Below, piece by piece: positions 54,528 through 62,753 of a stretch of DNA of 64,000 nt. Made by a program: the position numbers and the translations under genes. The notes under the pieces were generated by a model, which was not told the origin of the DNA, did not search any database, and saw only the letters and a list, made by a program, of their open reading frames with translations. This DNA is from Aliidiomarina haloalkalitolerans (GTDB taxonomy: Bacteria; Pseudomonadota; Gammaproteobacteria; Enterobacterales; Alteromonadaceae), in contig NZ_PIPI01000007.1 of NCBI RefSeq assembly GCF_003987315.1, positions 93,347 to 157,346 of the forward strand. Direction: 5' to 3'. The first letter of the stretch is position 1; the number at the start of each line of letters is the position of its first letter.

Positions 54528-55189
54528 TGGATCTTCCTATGCTGTATTTGAGTTTCATAGGAAGCTGCACACCTGTAAAAATTTATTAGTTATCTTGGAT
54601 TGGCTTAGACCAATCCGCATTACCTAGCTTGTCCTCTTCTATTAGCTTCAATTACTTATGACTGCTGACTTAACTGATTTGTATATATTACCTAAACCGA
54701 CATGCGCTGCTGATAAACAGCCAATGTGGCTCGGTGATCCTATTCGGGATGCTCGCGTTTTAAGGCAATGGTGATTTCGAAGTTAAATGCAACGCAGAGG
54801 GTTTTTCGTGAGCTCTGAATCTGATGGCGAACCAGATGACCTGTAGGAACCTTGCCTTTTGAGACTTTAAGAAAACCTAACTGAAAGACGTAGTCAGTGT
54901 GGCCTATTTAAAAAGAGGCTTATAATTTCGCTCGACCTCGGTACAATACCCGTTTAAACCCTCTAGATACAGTAGCTCACGAGCTTTTAAGAGTGCGTTT
55001 TAAAATGCGTTTTCATGGTGTTTTGTGGTTTTTTATGGTTGTTTTGAATGTTTTCATTGAGTTTTTTAGTAGTGTTAATTATATTTTTTGCCTAACAATG
55101 CATATTGCCACTGCCTTTTTTCTGGTTGTGTTTTGACCATGGCAGTTTTGTGGACGCGGGCACATTGAAGAGTTTCTGAGGAATTATTA
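54528..55189. other. 660-bp intergenic region with hairpins
   Basis: No gene is supported. TTCCTATG (54534-54541) pairs with CATAGGAA (54556-54563), starting seven bases before the Gp2-like start codon. GGATTGG-N6-CCAATCC lies at 54597-54616. The right part (54990-55110) is a T-rich tract on the plus strand with repeated GTTTT and TGGTTTTTT words. Next to a rolling-circle-like gene this could hold a replication or control region. Confidence 0.5.
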
Positions 55190-56149
55190 ATGGCGGTAAG
55201 AAGTCCGGCAATCGATTTTGCTAATCGGCACTTGCCGAAAGGTAAAGCGAAGGTTCATTTGATGTACGCGGAGCTCTTTAATAGAGGTATTTTACCCCCT
55301 ACGATTGAGCCGCCCACTATCGAGGAAAAACGACAGTTAATCAGTACCTGGTTACGTGGAGTGTATCGTAAACAGGACGGGAGTGAACAATTACTCTCGA
55401 AGCTTGAAAGAATTTTAGAGGTACCTAATTTTCAGGATGCCGATCTGCGCTGGATCGATGAACTAGACACATCGATGTTATACACTTCTTGGCTGATTCT
55501 TGTAAGAACTAGTGTTATCGTTAATATGAACGGATCGTTTACTATTAATAGCTTTTCGCCTCGTGATTGGCGAGATGAGCAAGATGCAATATTTGGGGAC
55601 GGGCTCGTTCTTAATCCGGATTACATCAGCTTGGGGTTGGATCAAACTCCTTCAAGCAAGGAGAAGATTCGCCAGTGCTTATGGGAATTTTTTATCACCT
55701 CGTGCCAAAAAACTGATGTTAAGAAGCAAGTTTTGAGAAATCTAAACATCAGAGTTCAGACGGCGAAATCTAGCCAATGGTTTACATTCGCGAAAGGGGA
55801 CTCCGAGGAAAAGCTCGACTGGCTCTGGTCCTACCTAAAAAAGGAACTTTCGCTTCCTTACTTGATAAGCGAACGAATGCTGGCTTTCAAGTGGGAAAGA
55901 ATATTTGCAGAATTTGAGCTTCTTGATCGATCCCACAACGTCAAATTGGCGGAGTATGAGAAGGCGAAGAAGGCCTACAAGAATTCTGTGCGGGTCAAGT
56001 CAGATGGCAAGAAGGCGCGTATTAATCTGACTTTGGATCTTGAAGCCAAAAACCTACTAACAGAAATGGCGGGTGGGCCCAGGCTGCAAAGCCAACTTAT
56101 TGAGAAGCTAATCTACCAAGAAGCAGCGAACCGTGGTTTATCTAAGTGA
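55190..56149 (+). CDS. Hypothetical protein with C-terminal RHH-like segment
   Basis: The 319-residue soluble protein has GAGGAA upstream of its ATG. No catalytic motif is seen. The last 45 residues (KARINLTLDLEAKNLLTEMAGG, then LQSQLIEKLIYQEAANRGL) have the strand-helix-helix rhythm of a ribbon-helix-helix DNA-binding domain. The main part is helical with many Trp/Arg pairs. It may be an island regulator or a replication accessory protein. No family is recognised. Confidence 0.65.
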   Translation: MAVRSPAIDFANRHLPKGKAKVHLMYAELFNRGILPPTIEPPTIEEKRQLISTWLRGVYRKQDGSEQLLSKLERILEVPNFQDADLRWIDELDTSMLYTSWLILVRTSVIVNMNGSFTINSFSPRDWRDEQDAIFGDGLVLNPDYISLGLDQTPSSKEKIRQCLWEFFITSCQKTDVKKQVLRNLNIRVQTAKSSQWFTFAKGDSEEKLDWLWSYLKKELSLPYLISERMLAFKWERIFAEFELLDRSHNVKLAEYEKAKKAYKNSVRVKSDGKKARINLTLDLEAKNLLTEMAGGPRLQSQLIEKLIYQEAANRGLSK

Positions 56150-56872
56150 TCTAGTTATGGACAGAGAATTGGTGAGTCGGTAGGAATAATTTCAAGTTGA
56201 GCCAGTATCTTCAAGAATGCTATTAATTTTCTGTGTACTTTACTTGTATACCCAAGTCCAAAATATTGAATAACGGTCCTGAGTCTAGGATAAGAACCGG
56301 CAAACGAAGAAAGCTCCACCATCACTCGTTTCGCTTCTTATCCATCACGGAAAGAATCCGCCAACGAAAACAGTCACCGACATTGCCGCCTCGCTGGGTG
56401 TAGCCTAGTATTGTTAAGCTGTTCAGATACTCATGGACTTGAGAATTGTCGAAGAAATCAAATAACATCGACACCAGAACTTGTCATGTCAATACTCTCC
56501 GTGTTGTTGAACATGAATGTCTGTGCCCAGAAATATCCCTTGCTCCTCTGCCGCGGCTTTAGTAATCTCAAACATTAGTAACAAAGCACGCCGACGGAAT
56601 TATGGCGAGCGATTATTGAGCCAGCTCAGTAGTTTCCTCAAGGAAGAGCCCTCCTCATAAGTTTTTCTTCGCCTGTTTGAATTCTCGTTTCGCTGCATTG
56701 CCGCCGTATTTTTGTGCTTGTTTACAAGTTTTTCCTACCTGTCAGGGTTCTAGGGTAAATAAGGGGACGATAGCAGATAGGTTTAAAGAACAATAAAGTG
56801 TGCATGCTGGTGTATTAAAGATCAGAGGCATGCTCATTAATACAATGTTATGGACACAGAGAGATTTGGGTG
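56150..56872. other. 720-bp region without an intact gene
   Basis: Neither strand has a convincing frame. On the minus strand around 56640-56740 a short open stretch reads KQAQKYGGNAAKREFKQAKKNL before a stop, without a start codon, which may be a remnant coding end. The region could be a decayed gene or a control region. Confidence 0.35.
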
Positions 56873-57151
56873 ATGACGAAAGTTAAAGGACGCTCCAAAG
56901 CCTACAGGTTCACTCATGCAATTCTAAAGTGGTGGCACGGAGGCGAGTCTGGCCGACAGAGTATCCGAAAAGGTACTGGGGTCTATGATCCTTCTGAAGG
57001 CTTCGATAAGCCCGACAGCCCAGACTTCCATTGGACAGCTCGTTTTGTTCGCGCACCAGTAAAACTGATTTGTAAGCATTTCGGATCGGTATTTGTCGGC
57101 TTAATTGTAGGTATTACGCTATTGATAATTGCACAGCGTTGGTTTAGCTAA
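56873..57151 (+). CDS. Small membrane protein
   Basis: The 92-residue protein (a GTG one codon earlier is possible) has a basic N-terminal part and one C-terminal membrane helix (about 68-90, FGSVFVGLIVGITLLIIAQRW). It would be a tail-anchored inner-membrane protein. No family is recognised. It is separated from the next gene by a hairpin-rich 100 bp. Confidence 0.5.
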   Translation: MTKVKGRSKAYRFTHAILKWWHGGESGRQSIRKGTGVYDPSEGFDKPDSPDFHWTARFVRAPVKLICKHFGSVFVGLIVGITLLIIAQRWFS

Positions 57152-57159
57152 TCTATAAC

Positions 57160-57245
57160 CAAGCGCAGCACTAAACAGCCTTCGGCTGTCGGACGCTCGC
57201 AAGCTCGCATTGATGTGCGCGGCGTGAGCCTCAATAAAACGGAGC
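57160..57245. repeat. Hairpin-rich segment before the Mrr-like gene
   Basis: ACAGCC-TTC-GGCTGT forms a stem near 57176-57190, and an outer GCGCA/TGTGCGC pairing and a repeated GCTCGCAAGCTCGC lie around it. The layout recalls a degraded integron attC site, but the core bases do not fit GTTRRRY/RYYYAAC. Confidence 0.4.
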
Positions 57246-57251
57246 AACAAA

Positions 57252-58211
57252 TTGGCTGTTTTAAATTTCAAAGAGATACCTGAAGCTCACAATGCAAGTG
57301 GAATGCAAGATACATTTGAACTGTTTGCTCGCGATTTTCTCTCTTTTATGGGTTATAAGATCATAACCGATCCAGACAGAGGTGCTGATGGTGGAGTTGA
57401 TTTAATTGTTGAAGAAAAGCGTACTGGTGTAGGTGGCGAAACCATAATCAGATGGCTTGTAAGCTGCAAGCACAAGGCGTTTAGTGGAAATTCTGTTTCA
57501 CCAACTGACGATGCCAATATTCGAGATAGAGTCGAGGCAAATGAGTGCCAGGGTTTTATTGGCTTCTATTCAACCCTCGCTAGCACAGGACTATCAACAA
57601 ATCTTGAGGGAATGAAAGGTAAGATCGAGTATCAAGTCTTTGATAGAGAAAAAATCGAGGGCCAGCTACTTCACTCAGCCAAAGGCCTTGAAATAGCCGA
57701 AAGGTACTTTCCTGAATCACTTTCTGAGTGGAAAACAGAAAATCCACAACCGGCAAAAATATTCGTTGAGAAGCCAAGCTTGAAATGCAAAGTATGCGAG
57801 AAAGAGCTTTTCGACCAAGACGATAACGGGGTAATAACGCTTTGGTCGAGAATGCGAACTGATTATGAAAATGAGAAGGAGCATTTCGACCATGTATTCT
57901 GGACGTGCAGAGGGCACTGTGATTCTGCGCTTTCTGCTTATATAAGAAAACAAAACAACAACTTGGTAGATGGATGGGAAGATATTTCTGATGTCATGAT
58001 GCCCACAATATATATTAAGTGGGTTATGAGCATCATGAATGAACAACGCTCTGGTGTGGTCTATTCGGATGAAGCTTTTGAAGGCCTGAAGGAGTTTCTT
58101 CTTCAAGTGTTTCCATATGTATCTCGCCACCTCACTAACAAAGAGTTAGATAGAGTCAAATCTCTTGGTATGATTCCATCGTACTTGGGAGGCCTAGGGC
58201 ATGAAGGCTAA
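57252..58211 (+). CDS. Mrr-like PD-(D/E)XK nuclease-domain protein
   Basis: The 319-residue protein starts at a TTG with GGAG seven bases upstream. The N-terminal domain (about 15-150) has the restriction endonuclease-like core typical of Mrr_cat proteins: LFARDFLSFMGYKI, then GADGGVDLIVEE and WLVSCKHK, giving the Asp and Lys of the active site with Cys-Lys replacing the usual Gln-Cys-Lys. The C-terminal part has two cysteine pairs (CKVCEK and CRGHC), suggesting a zinc-binding recognition domain. It is probably a stand-alone nuclease cleaving modified or foreign DNA. Confidence 0.8.
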   Translation: MAVLNFKEIPEAHNASGMQDTFELFARDFLSFMGYKIITDPDRGADGGVDLIVEEKRTGVGGETIIRWLVSCKHKAFSGNSVSPTDDANIRDRVEANECQGFIGFYSTLASTGLSTNLEGMKGKIEYQVFDREKIEGQLLHSAKGLEIAERYFPESLSEWKTENPQPAKIFVEKPSLKCKVCEKELFDQDDNGVITLWSRMRTDYENEKEHFDHVFWTCRGHCDSALSAYIRKQNNNLVDGWEDISDVMMPTIYIKWVMSIMNEQRSGVVYSDEAFEGLKEFLLQVFPYVSRHLTNKELDRVKSLGMIPSYLGGLGHEG

Positions 58212-58243
58212 CAAGGCCGTTAACTACAAAATAAGAGTCTGAC

Positions 58244-58687
58244 ATGGAAGAACAACCAATATTAGAACCAGGAATACACGACTTTGAGTTAAGTGAGATT
58301 GGAAATCATTTTCTGAAAGATTTTGTGGGATCAGAGACGCGGGCTCCACTGATAGCCAATCTCCAAACATACGTAAAATATTTATCTGGCTTAGGTGCTT
58401 CGATTGAATTGTGGATAGATGGCTCTTTTACAACCAATAAACTAAATCCGAATGACATTGATTTAGTTGTATTTTCGCCCGAGACAGAGCTAGATGCATT
58501 GCCCCCTGAAAAGCAGAAGATGTTTCAAGCCTTAACAGATAGGGCATCAGTCAAGCAGCATTTTGGGTTGGATGTGCTTTTTTGTGTGGCAGAAGATCAC
58601 GACATGCGAAGTTACTGGCGTGGTTGGTATGGCTTCGATAGAAATGAACGCCCTAAAGGAATTGCTCGGGTTATGGTGGTAGCATGA
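58244..58687 (+). CDS. Nucleotidyltransferase-fold protein (toxin or modifier candidate)
   Basis: The 147-residue protein has the polymerase-beta-like NTase signature: Gly60-Ser61 in WIDGSFTTN, Asp71 and Asp73 in NDIDLVVF, and a third carboxylate Asp110 in LDVLFC. All catalytic positions therefore look intact. It resembles DUF6932-type proteins. It overlaps the next gene by four bases (ATGA), the tight pairing seen in MNT-type toxin-antitoxin or defence modules. The substrate is unknown. No CD-NTase length or architecture is seen. Confidence 0.75.
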   Translation: MEEQPILEPGIHDFELSEIGNHFLKDFVGSETRAPLIANLQTYVKYLSGLGASIELWIDGSFTTNKLNPNDIDLVVFSPETELDALPPEKQKMFQALTDRASVKQHFGLDVLFCVAEDHDMRSYWRGWYGFDRNERPKGIARVMVVA

Positions 58688-59607
58688 GTGATAAAATCAA
58701 TCAAAGAGTAAAGCAGGTTAAGGAGCTTTTAGAGCAGGCCAAACAAAAGGCAAATGAAGGTAGTTTTGCTTATAAATTGACTGCGAACTCCCTCCAATGC
58801 CACGTAAACGAATTAGCTCAGATAGAACTCACATCGAAACTGAGCCCAGCGTTCGAAATGTTAGATTTTCGAATAAAAGCCCCTAGTTTGAAAACAGGTA
58901 GTGCTCCACTTTCGTTGGTTTCTAAGTTAACAGAAGAGGTTCGTAAGACCCTCGGCTATGCTGCGCTTCGATTGCTGCAAGGCGGTATGAATCGGAAAAG
59001 GGTGCCAAAAGATTTATATACGGAATTGGATTTGCGATTGGAAGGGATTTTGCCTGGCTCTTCCAGATTTATAGTTTCGGCAGCAGCGAATCGAGACCTG
59101 CTCAATGATGGATTGAGTAAAGGAGCAATAGAGCGAGTGTTTTCTGTCTTAGCATCTTCAGGAGAAGGACAAGCTTTTCTTAATTCTGTTAATGACCTAG
59201 GTCCGTCCGGATCAAAGAGTCTACGTGAGTTTCTGAAGGTCATTCGCTCTTATGATGCAGAACTTGAATTTACATGGACATATGCGGGTGAAGAGATTTG
59301 GCGTTGGAACGGCAATAGAGAAGTTATGGACTCAGTAACTTCCGCACTTGAGGTCACTGAAATTGTCGAAGAAGAGAAAGTCATGCTTCACGGAAAAATT
59401 GAGCTCCTGAGTAAGCGTGAAAAAATAGATCTGAGGTCTCACGAGGGTAATCTGATAAGGGTGCTTTACCCCAAGCGCTTACTCCCGATCGTCAGTGAGC
59501 TCCATCTTGAGCAAGAGGTAACGCTCCACTGCCAAGTCACTGAAACTGAGAACCCTATTACAGGTGAGTCTTCAATATTCTACGAACTATTAGAGATGAA
59601 ACGTTAA
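58684..59607 (+). CDS. Partner protein of the nucleotidyltransferase
   Basis: The 307-residue soluble protein has an N-terminal coiled-coil-like helix pair (residues 1-50, RVKQVKELLEQAKQKANEG). A helical middle follows, then a C-terminal beta-rich domain from about 215 (KVMLHGKIELLSKREKIDLRS, VTLHCQVTETENP) resembling an OB- or Sm-like barrel. No family name is recalled. Translational coupling to the NTase argues for a functional pair. It is the last gene before the right border of the island. Confidence 0.7.
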   Translation: MSDKINQRVKQVKELLEQAKQKANEGSFAYKLTANSLQCHVNELAQIELTSKLSPAFEMLDFRIKAPSLKTGSAPLSLVSKLTEEVRKTLGYAALRLLQGGMNRKRVPKDLYTELDLRLEGILPGSSRFIVSAAANRDLLNDGLSKGAIERVFSVLASSGEGQAFLNSVNDLGPSGSKSLREFLKVIRSYDAELEFTWTYAGEEIWRWNGNREVMDSVTSALEVTEIVEEEKVMLHGKIELLSKREKIDLRSHEGNLIRVLYPKRLLPIVSELHLEQEVTLHCQVTETENPITGESSIFYELLEMKR

Positions 59608-59708
59608 CAAATAGTTGAATGCCACCCACTAGATATGAAAGTGGCTCGAGGGGCCTTGCTCACTTAGCTGCGTCGCATGGACAGCACAAACCCCTTACCC
59701 AAACCAAG

Positions 59709-59732
59709 TGGTGGGTAAACTGGTGGGTAAAG
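59709..59732 (+). other. Integrase arm-type repeats, right end
   Basis: TGGTGGGTAAAC and TGGTGGGTAAAG are tandem 12-bp direct repeats, matching the pair at 35686-35709. They lie 73 bp inside the attR core, mirroring the left end. Confidence 0.75.
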
Positions 59733-59804
59733 TTTCATTTCCGGCTCATCTCGACCATCCAAACTCAACAATATCAATTATTTATAAATTTCAACCAATA
59801 TTAA

Positions 59805-59823
59805 GATCCAGAATATTGAGTGA
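59805..59823 (+). other. attR core of the yicC island
   Basis: GATCCAGAATATTGAGTGA encodes IQNIE and a stop in one frame, as does the yicC end at 35561-35579. The five differences are all transitions at third codon positions or within the stop. This fits a displaced or donor yicC terminus left at the distal junction. Confidence 0.7.
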
Positions 59824-60046
59824 TCTTTATAAGATAATGGCTACAAAAGCTAACAATACTCACCTGTCTTTTGTTAACTGATTGATTTATTGCACTTATT
59901 TTAAAAAAATTAATACCTTTAACTTATGAGAATCAAACTCTTTATAAAATATAGATCTAAATGGCAGTTAACTTCAGAAAACACGCGACAATTGAAATCC
60001 TCTATGATATCATTAAAAAAGAATAAAGTTGTCTGGGGTTAACTAT
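59824..60046. other. AT-rich region before the methyltransferase
   Basis: No gene is seen. The region is strongly AT-rich and presumably carries the promoter of the cytosine methyltransferase. TTTGTTAACTG and CAGTTAACTTC form a loose inverted pair at about 59872 and 59964. Confidence 0.4.
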
Positions 60047-61285
60047 ATGAAAAATAAAAGGTTACTTTCTTTGTTTAGTGGTTGTGGAGGTATGGACCTT
60101 GGTTTTGAGGGTGGCTTTAAAGTTCCCAAGGAAGCTGTCAATCCTAGAATTCATAAAAATGGGTGGAAAGCGCTAGATGACGAGTGGGTCTATTTGGAAC
60201 CTACATCATTCGAAACCGTTTTTTCTAATGATATTCTTCCGAACGCAGAAGCCGCATGGAAAGGCTACTTTGGAGAAGAGCGAGGCTTGCAGGCAGCGAG
60301 TATTTTCCGCAATGAGAGTATTGTAGATCTGGTAAAACGGGCAACTATGGGAGAAAAGATATTCCCCTCTAATGTCGATATAGTTACGGGTGGTTTCCCA
60401 TGCCAAGATTTCAGTGTCGCAGGTAAAAGAAACGGCTTTCATTCGCACAAGAATCATCTAAATAAAGCCGTATCTACTGATGAGCTAGAAGAAACACGTG
60501 GTAAACTTTATGTTTGGATGCGGAAAGTTATTGAAATTACAAAGCCGAAAGTTTTCATTGCTGAAAACGTCAAAGGTTTGATTAGCTTAGGTGAAGCCAA
60601 AAGGATAATCGAGAAGGACTTTTCATCAATCGATGAGAATGGTTTTTTAGTAGTCCCTGCAAGAGTTTTAAATGCCGCAGATTATGGCGTGGCACAGAAA
60701 AGAGAAAGAATAATTTTTATTGGGTTAAATAAGAGTTATTTAAAGCCCGGAGTAGAGGAAGCGATAAATACAGGTGAAGTAGATATTTATCCGCAAGTAA
60801 CTCATTCAAAAGAGGGAATAGATTTGATGCCGTACACTAAAGTAAAACATTACTTTAGGGGATTGCAAGAACCTGAAGAGAGTGAAGATCCTGCGCAGCA
60901 AAAGTACTCCAAAGCCCGCTATTGTCCTGGCTCCCAAGGCCAGATAGAAGTCGACATTGAAGGGTTATCACCGACAATAAGAGCAGAACATCATGGGAAT
61001 ATTGAATATCGCCGACTAGCTTCAGATAAAGGAGGACGATATATTAATGAGTTACTTCGAGGAAAGTTAGAGCGTCGTTTAACTGTAAGGGAGTGTGCAA
61101 GAATACAGACGTTTCCTGATGAATTTAAATTTGTGAGGAATAAGACAAAGGACGAAAATTACCCTTTGTCTGCATCTGGAGCATATAAAGTCATCGGAAA
61201 CGCTGTGCCCCCACTTTTAGCGTTTAATATTGCAAAAAGATTGGAGTTAATTTGGCACGATATATTTTCTGAAGGCAGAGCGTAA
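60047..61285 (+). CDS. DNA (cytosine-5)-methyltransferase, type II R-M
   Basis: The 412-residue enzyme transfers a methyl group from SAM to C5 of cytosine. The start is ATG 60047 (MKNKRLLSLFSGCGGM). Conserved motifs are I (LFSGCGGMDLGFEGG), IV with the catalytic Cys (GGFPCQDFSVAGKR), VI (FIAENVKG), VIII (QKRERIIFIG), IX (RRLTVRECARIQTFPDEF) and X (YKVIGNAVPPLLA). Target specificity lies between VIII and IX and cannot be read. Its 3' end overlaps the convergent nuclease gene by 39 bp. It lies just outside the yicC-island right border. Confidence 0.97.
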   Translation: MKNKRLLSLFSGCGGMDLGFEGGFKVPKEAVNPRIHKNGWKALDDEWVYLEPTSFETVFSNDILPNAEAAWKGYFGEERGLQAASIFRNESIVDLVKRATMGEKIFPSNVDIVTGGFPCQDFSVAGKRNGFHSHKNHLNKAVSTDELEETRGKLYVWMRKVIEITKPKVFIAENVKGLISLGEAKRIIEKDFSSIDENGFLVVPARVLNAADYGVAQKRERIIFIGLNKSYLKPGVEEAINTGEVDIYPQVTHSKEGIDLMPYTKVKHYFRGLQEPEESEDPAQQKYSKARYCPGSQGQIEVDIEGLSPTIRAEHHGNIEYRRLASDKGGRYINELLRGKLERRLTVRECARIQTFPDEFKFVRNKTKDENYPLSASGAYKVIGNAVPPLLAFNIAKRLELIWHDIFSEGRA

Positions 61286-62293
61286 CAATGGTCCAAGATA
61301 ATAGGCGTTGTTATTATTGATTTGTTTTTTTAATAGTTTATACCATGACCTTACTTTGCCGTTTTGGGAGATTTCCGCCGTTGGTATCTCCCAGTACTCA
61401 GTTAACAGTTCCAAGTCGAGATTATTTAAACAATCGATGAGGCTCTGAAAAACAAGTTCGTCAGACAAGAAGCACATCATCTTAGGGACTTTTTCCCCAA
61501 TTTCGGCGACATAAACCTTTCCGCCCGCAGTAAATCGGTCTCTAAGACAGTGATCTGTAACAGAGTAACGAGATACCATATAGGCTGAGGCGCGATAATA
61601 TTTTGACCTTGATTTATTTCCAAATAACTCTGGAAATAAAACCAATATCTCGGTTGTAATTCTAGTTTGAAGAGAGCTATCTAATGAATCAAATGCTTTG
61701 ACGAAAGATGATTGTTGCTCATCTATTTCTTCCGATTCTGGCAGCCACCATACATCTTCACCGGGATTTGCTTGAGACTTTAAATACGACCTAAAAACTG
61801 AAAACTTATTTTCTAACCCTGAAACTTGCTCATAACTGACTCCGATTTTATTGAATATCGAACCCCCGTCTGGAGTGTCCATATTAATTGTATATCTTGG
61901 ACTATGTGTTATCTTGATGTTGTCAGCACACTCCTCAAAACGCCGCCATTTAAACTCTGGACGAGTTCCACCAAACATTCCAAACAAGATAAATATGTCC
62001 TCAAGCCCCTCTATTTTCGTGGTCTCCATTATGCTTCCGCCCATGCTGCTCCATCGCTGTGAAGAAGTAGTTTTTACTTCTAATCCGAAAGTTCGGCCGT
62101 TTACTTTAAATGTAATATCAGGGAATTTATGGCCCGATATTAAAACGATTTCTTGAATGTTGTGTTTCGAACTGATGGAAATGAGTGCGTTCTCAACGAC
62201 TGGCTCAAGGCTTATGCCTGTTTTGCCTTCCGTTTTTTTATTTAATGGTCCGTTAAGCAGTGAAACTAGATCAGATAATATGTCAAATGGCAA
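61247..62293 (-). CDS. Type II restriction endonuclease, PD-(D/E)XK
   Basis: The 348-residue nuclease is probably the partner of the convergent methyltransferase. The active-site pattern is PD in HKFPDITFKVNG and E-x-K in FGLEVKTTS. A TTG start at 62293 has GGAGAG eight bases upstream. The frame stays open for about 40 further codons without a normal start codon, so the N-terminus could be longer. I do not recognise the specificity family. The tail-to-tail overlap of R and M genes ties them together genetically. Confidence 0.85.
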   Translation of the reverse strand: MPFDILSDLVSLLNGPLNKKTEGKTGISLEPVVENALISISSKHNIQEIVLISGHKFPDITFKVNGRTFGLEVKTTSSQRWSSMGGSIMETTKIEGLEDIFILFGMFGGTRPEFKWRRFEECADNIKITHSPRYTINMDTPDGGSIFNKIGVSYEQVSGLENKFSVFRSYLKSQANPGEDVWWLPESEEIDEQQSSFVKAFDSLDSSLQTRITTEILVLFPELFGNKSRSKYYRASAYMVSRYSVTDHCLRDRFTAGGKVYVAEIGEKVPKMMCFLSDELVFQSLIDCLNNLDLELLTEYWEIPTAEISQNGKVRSWYKLLKKQINNNNAYYLGPLLRSAFRKYIVPN

Positions 62294-62478
62294 AATTACA
62301 TCTCTCCAAATTTTCTGGATAAAAGCTTTTAATGAATCCAGGCTAACGAATTTAGGGTGAGGCTGGTTCGATTGGGTAGCTATAGAGTTTACGAGAGTTC
62401 ACTATGTTTTTTATGAACAAATGCAAAATACAAAGCTAAAATAGATGCGATATCGACAATAACCCATGATTCTGCATA
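62294..62478. other. Upstream region of the nuclease gene
   Basis: No separate gene is seen. The minus-strand frame of the nuclease is open until a TGA near 62400. The region presumably holds its promoter and reaches the end of the IS21-like remnant. Confidence 0.4.
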
Positions 62479-62569
62479 TTTCGGTGATTCCGAACAGCGA
62501 TTCCGGAGTTATCCGATCACCTGTTAGCCGTTCTTTTTCATAATCCTCTTTTTACGCTAAGTGATCAGA
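62479..62569 (-). mobile_element. IS21-family element, istB-proximal end
   Basis: TTTCGGTGATTCCGA at 62479 is matched in inverse orientation by TTTCGGTATTCCGA (reverse complement of 63952-63965). The shared words CCGAACAGCGATT and ATCCGATCAC also recur at both ends. This end lies just beyond the istB stop, as in IS21 elements. Confidence 0.65.
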
Positions 62570-62753
62570 TTAGTCTAGCTTTCTCATAGATTCTCCTGTC
62601 AGTTCTATTCGGTGGCTGTTGTGCAATAATCCGTCAAGTAAGGCGTCAGCAATGGTCGGACTGGGTATCAACTTGTACCATTCGCTGGTGGGATTTGGCT
62701 AGCGATGATGGTGCTTGATTGGTGATAGCGTATTTCCATGACATCAAGCGAGG
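62570..62753 (-). pseudogene. istB: istB 3' fragment (IS21-family helper ATPase)
   Basis: The minus strand encodes the C-terminus of an IstB-like ATPase: EIRYHQSSTIIASQIPP, then after a one-base frameshift SEWYKLIPSPTIADALLDGL and LHNSHRIELTGESMRKLD before the stop at 62570. The SQ(I/L)P and HRIELTGESMRK motifs are typical of IstB. The rest of the gene and istA are missing, replaced by the IS256-family fragment beginning at 62754. Confidence 0.85.

Larger units (their letters stand above)
35561..59823. mobile_element. Genomic island integrated at the 3' end of yicC (about 24.3 kb)
   Basis: The left border is the yicC terminus with a P4-type integrase 200 bp downstream. The right border is a 19-bp core at 59805-59823 encoding the same IQNIE-stop. 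Tandem 12-bp TGGTGGGTAAA-type repeats lie inside both borders. Integration at yicC is established for islands mobilised by SXT/R391 elements in Vibrio and relatives. Cargo consists of type I R-M with an ATPase trio, an IetAS-like pair, an Mrr-like nuclease, a nucleotidyltransferase pair, AlpA, LytTR, RadC and other small genes. Base composition is visibly more AT-rich than the flanking core in several segments (37-38.9, 54.6-62 kb). No relaxase or conjugation gene is seen. Confidence 0.85.

Noticed and set aside
57160..57245. True integron attC site
   Set aside because: Hairpins are present, but the simple-site core sequences do not fit the consensus and no integron integrase is seen.
59619..59804. 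61-codon open frame at the right end of the island
   Set aside because: It runs through the arm-type repeats and ends at the att core, so the sequence is explained by recombination sites.
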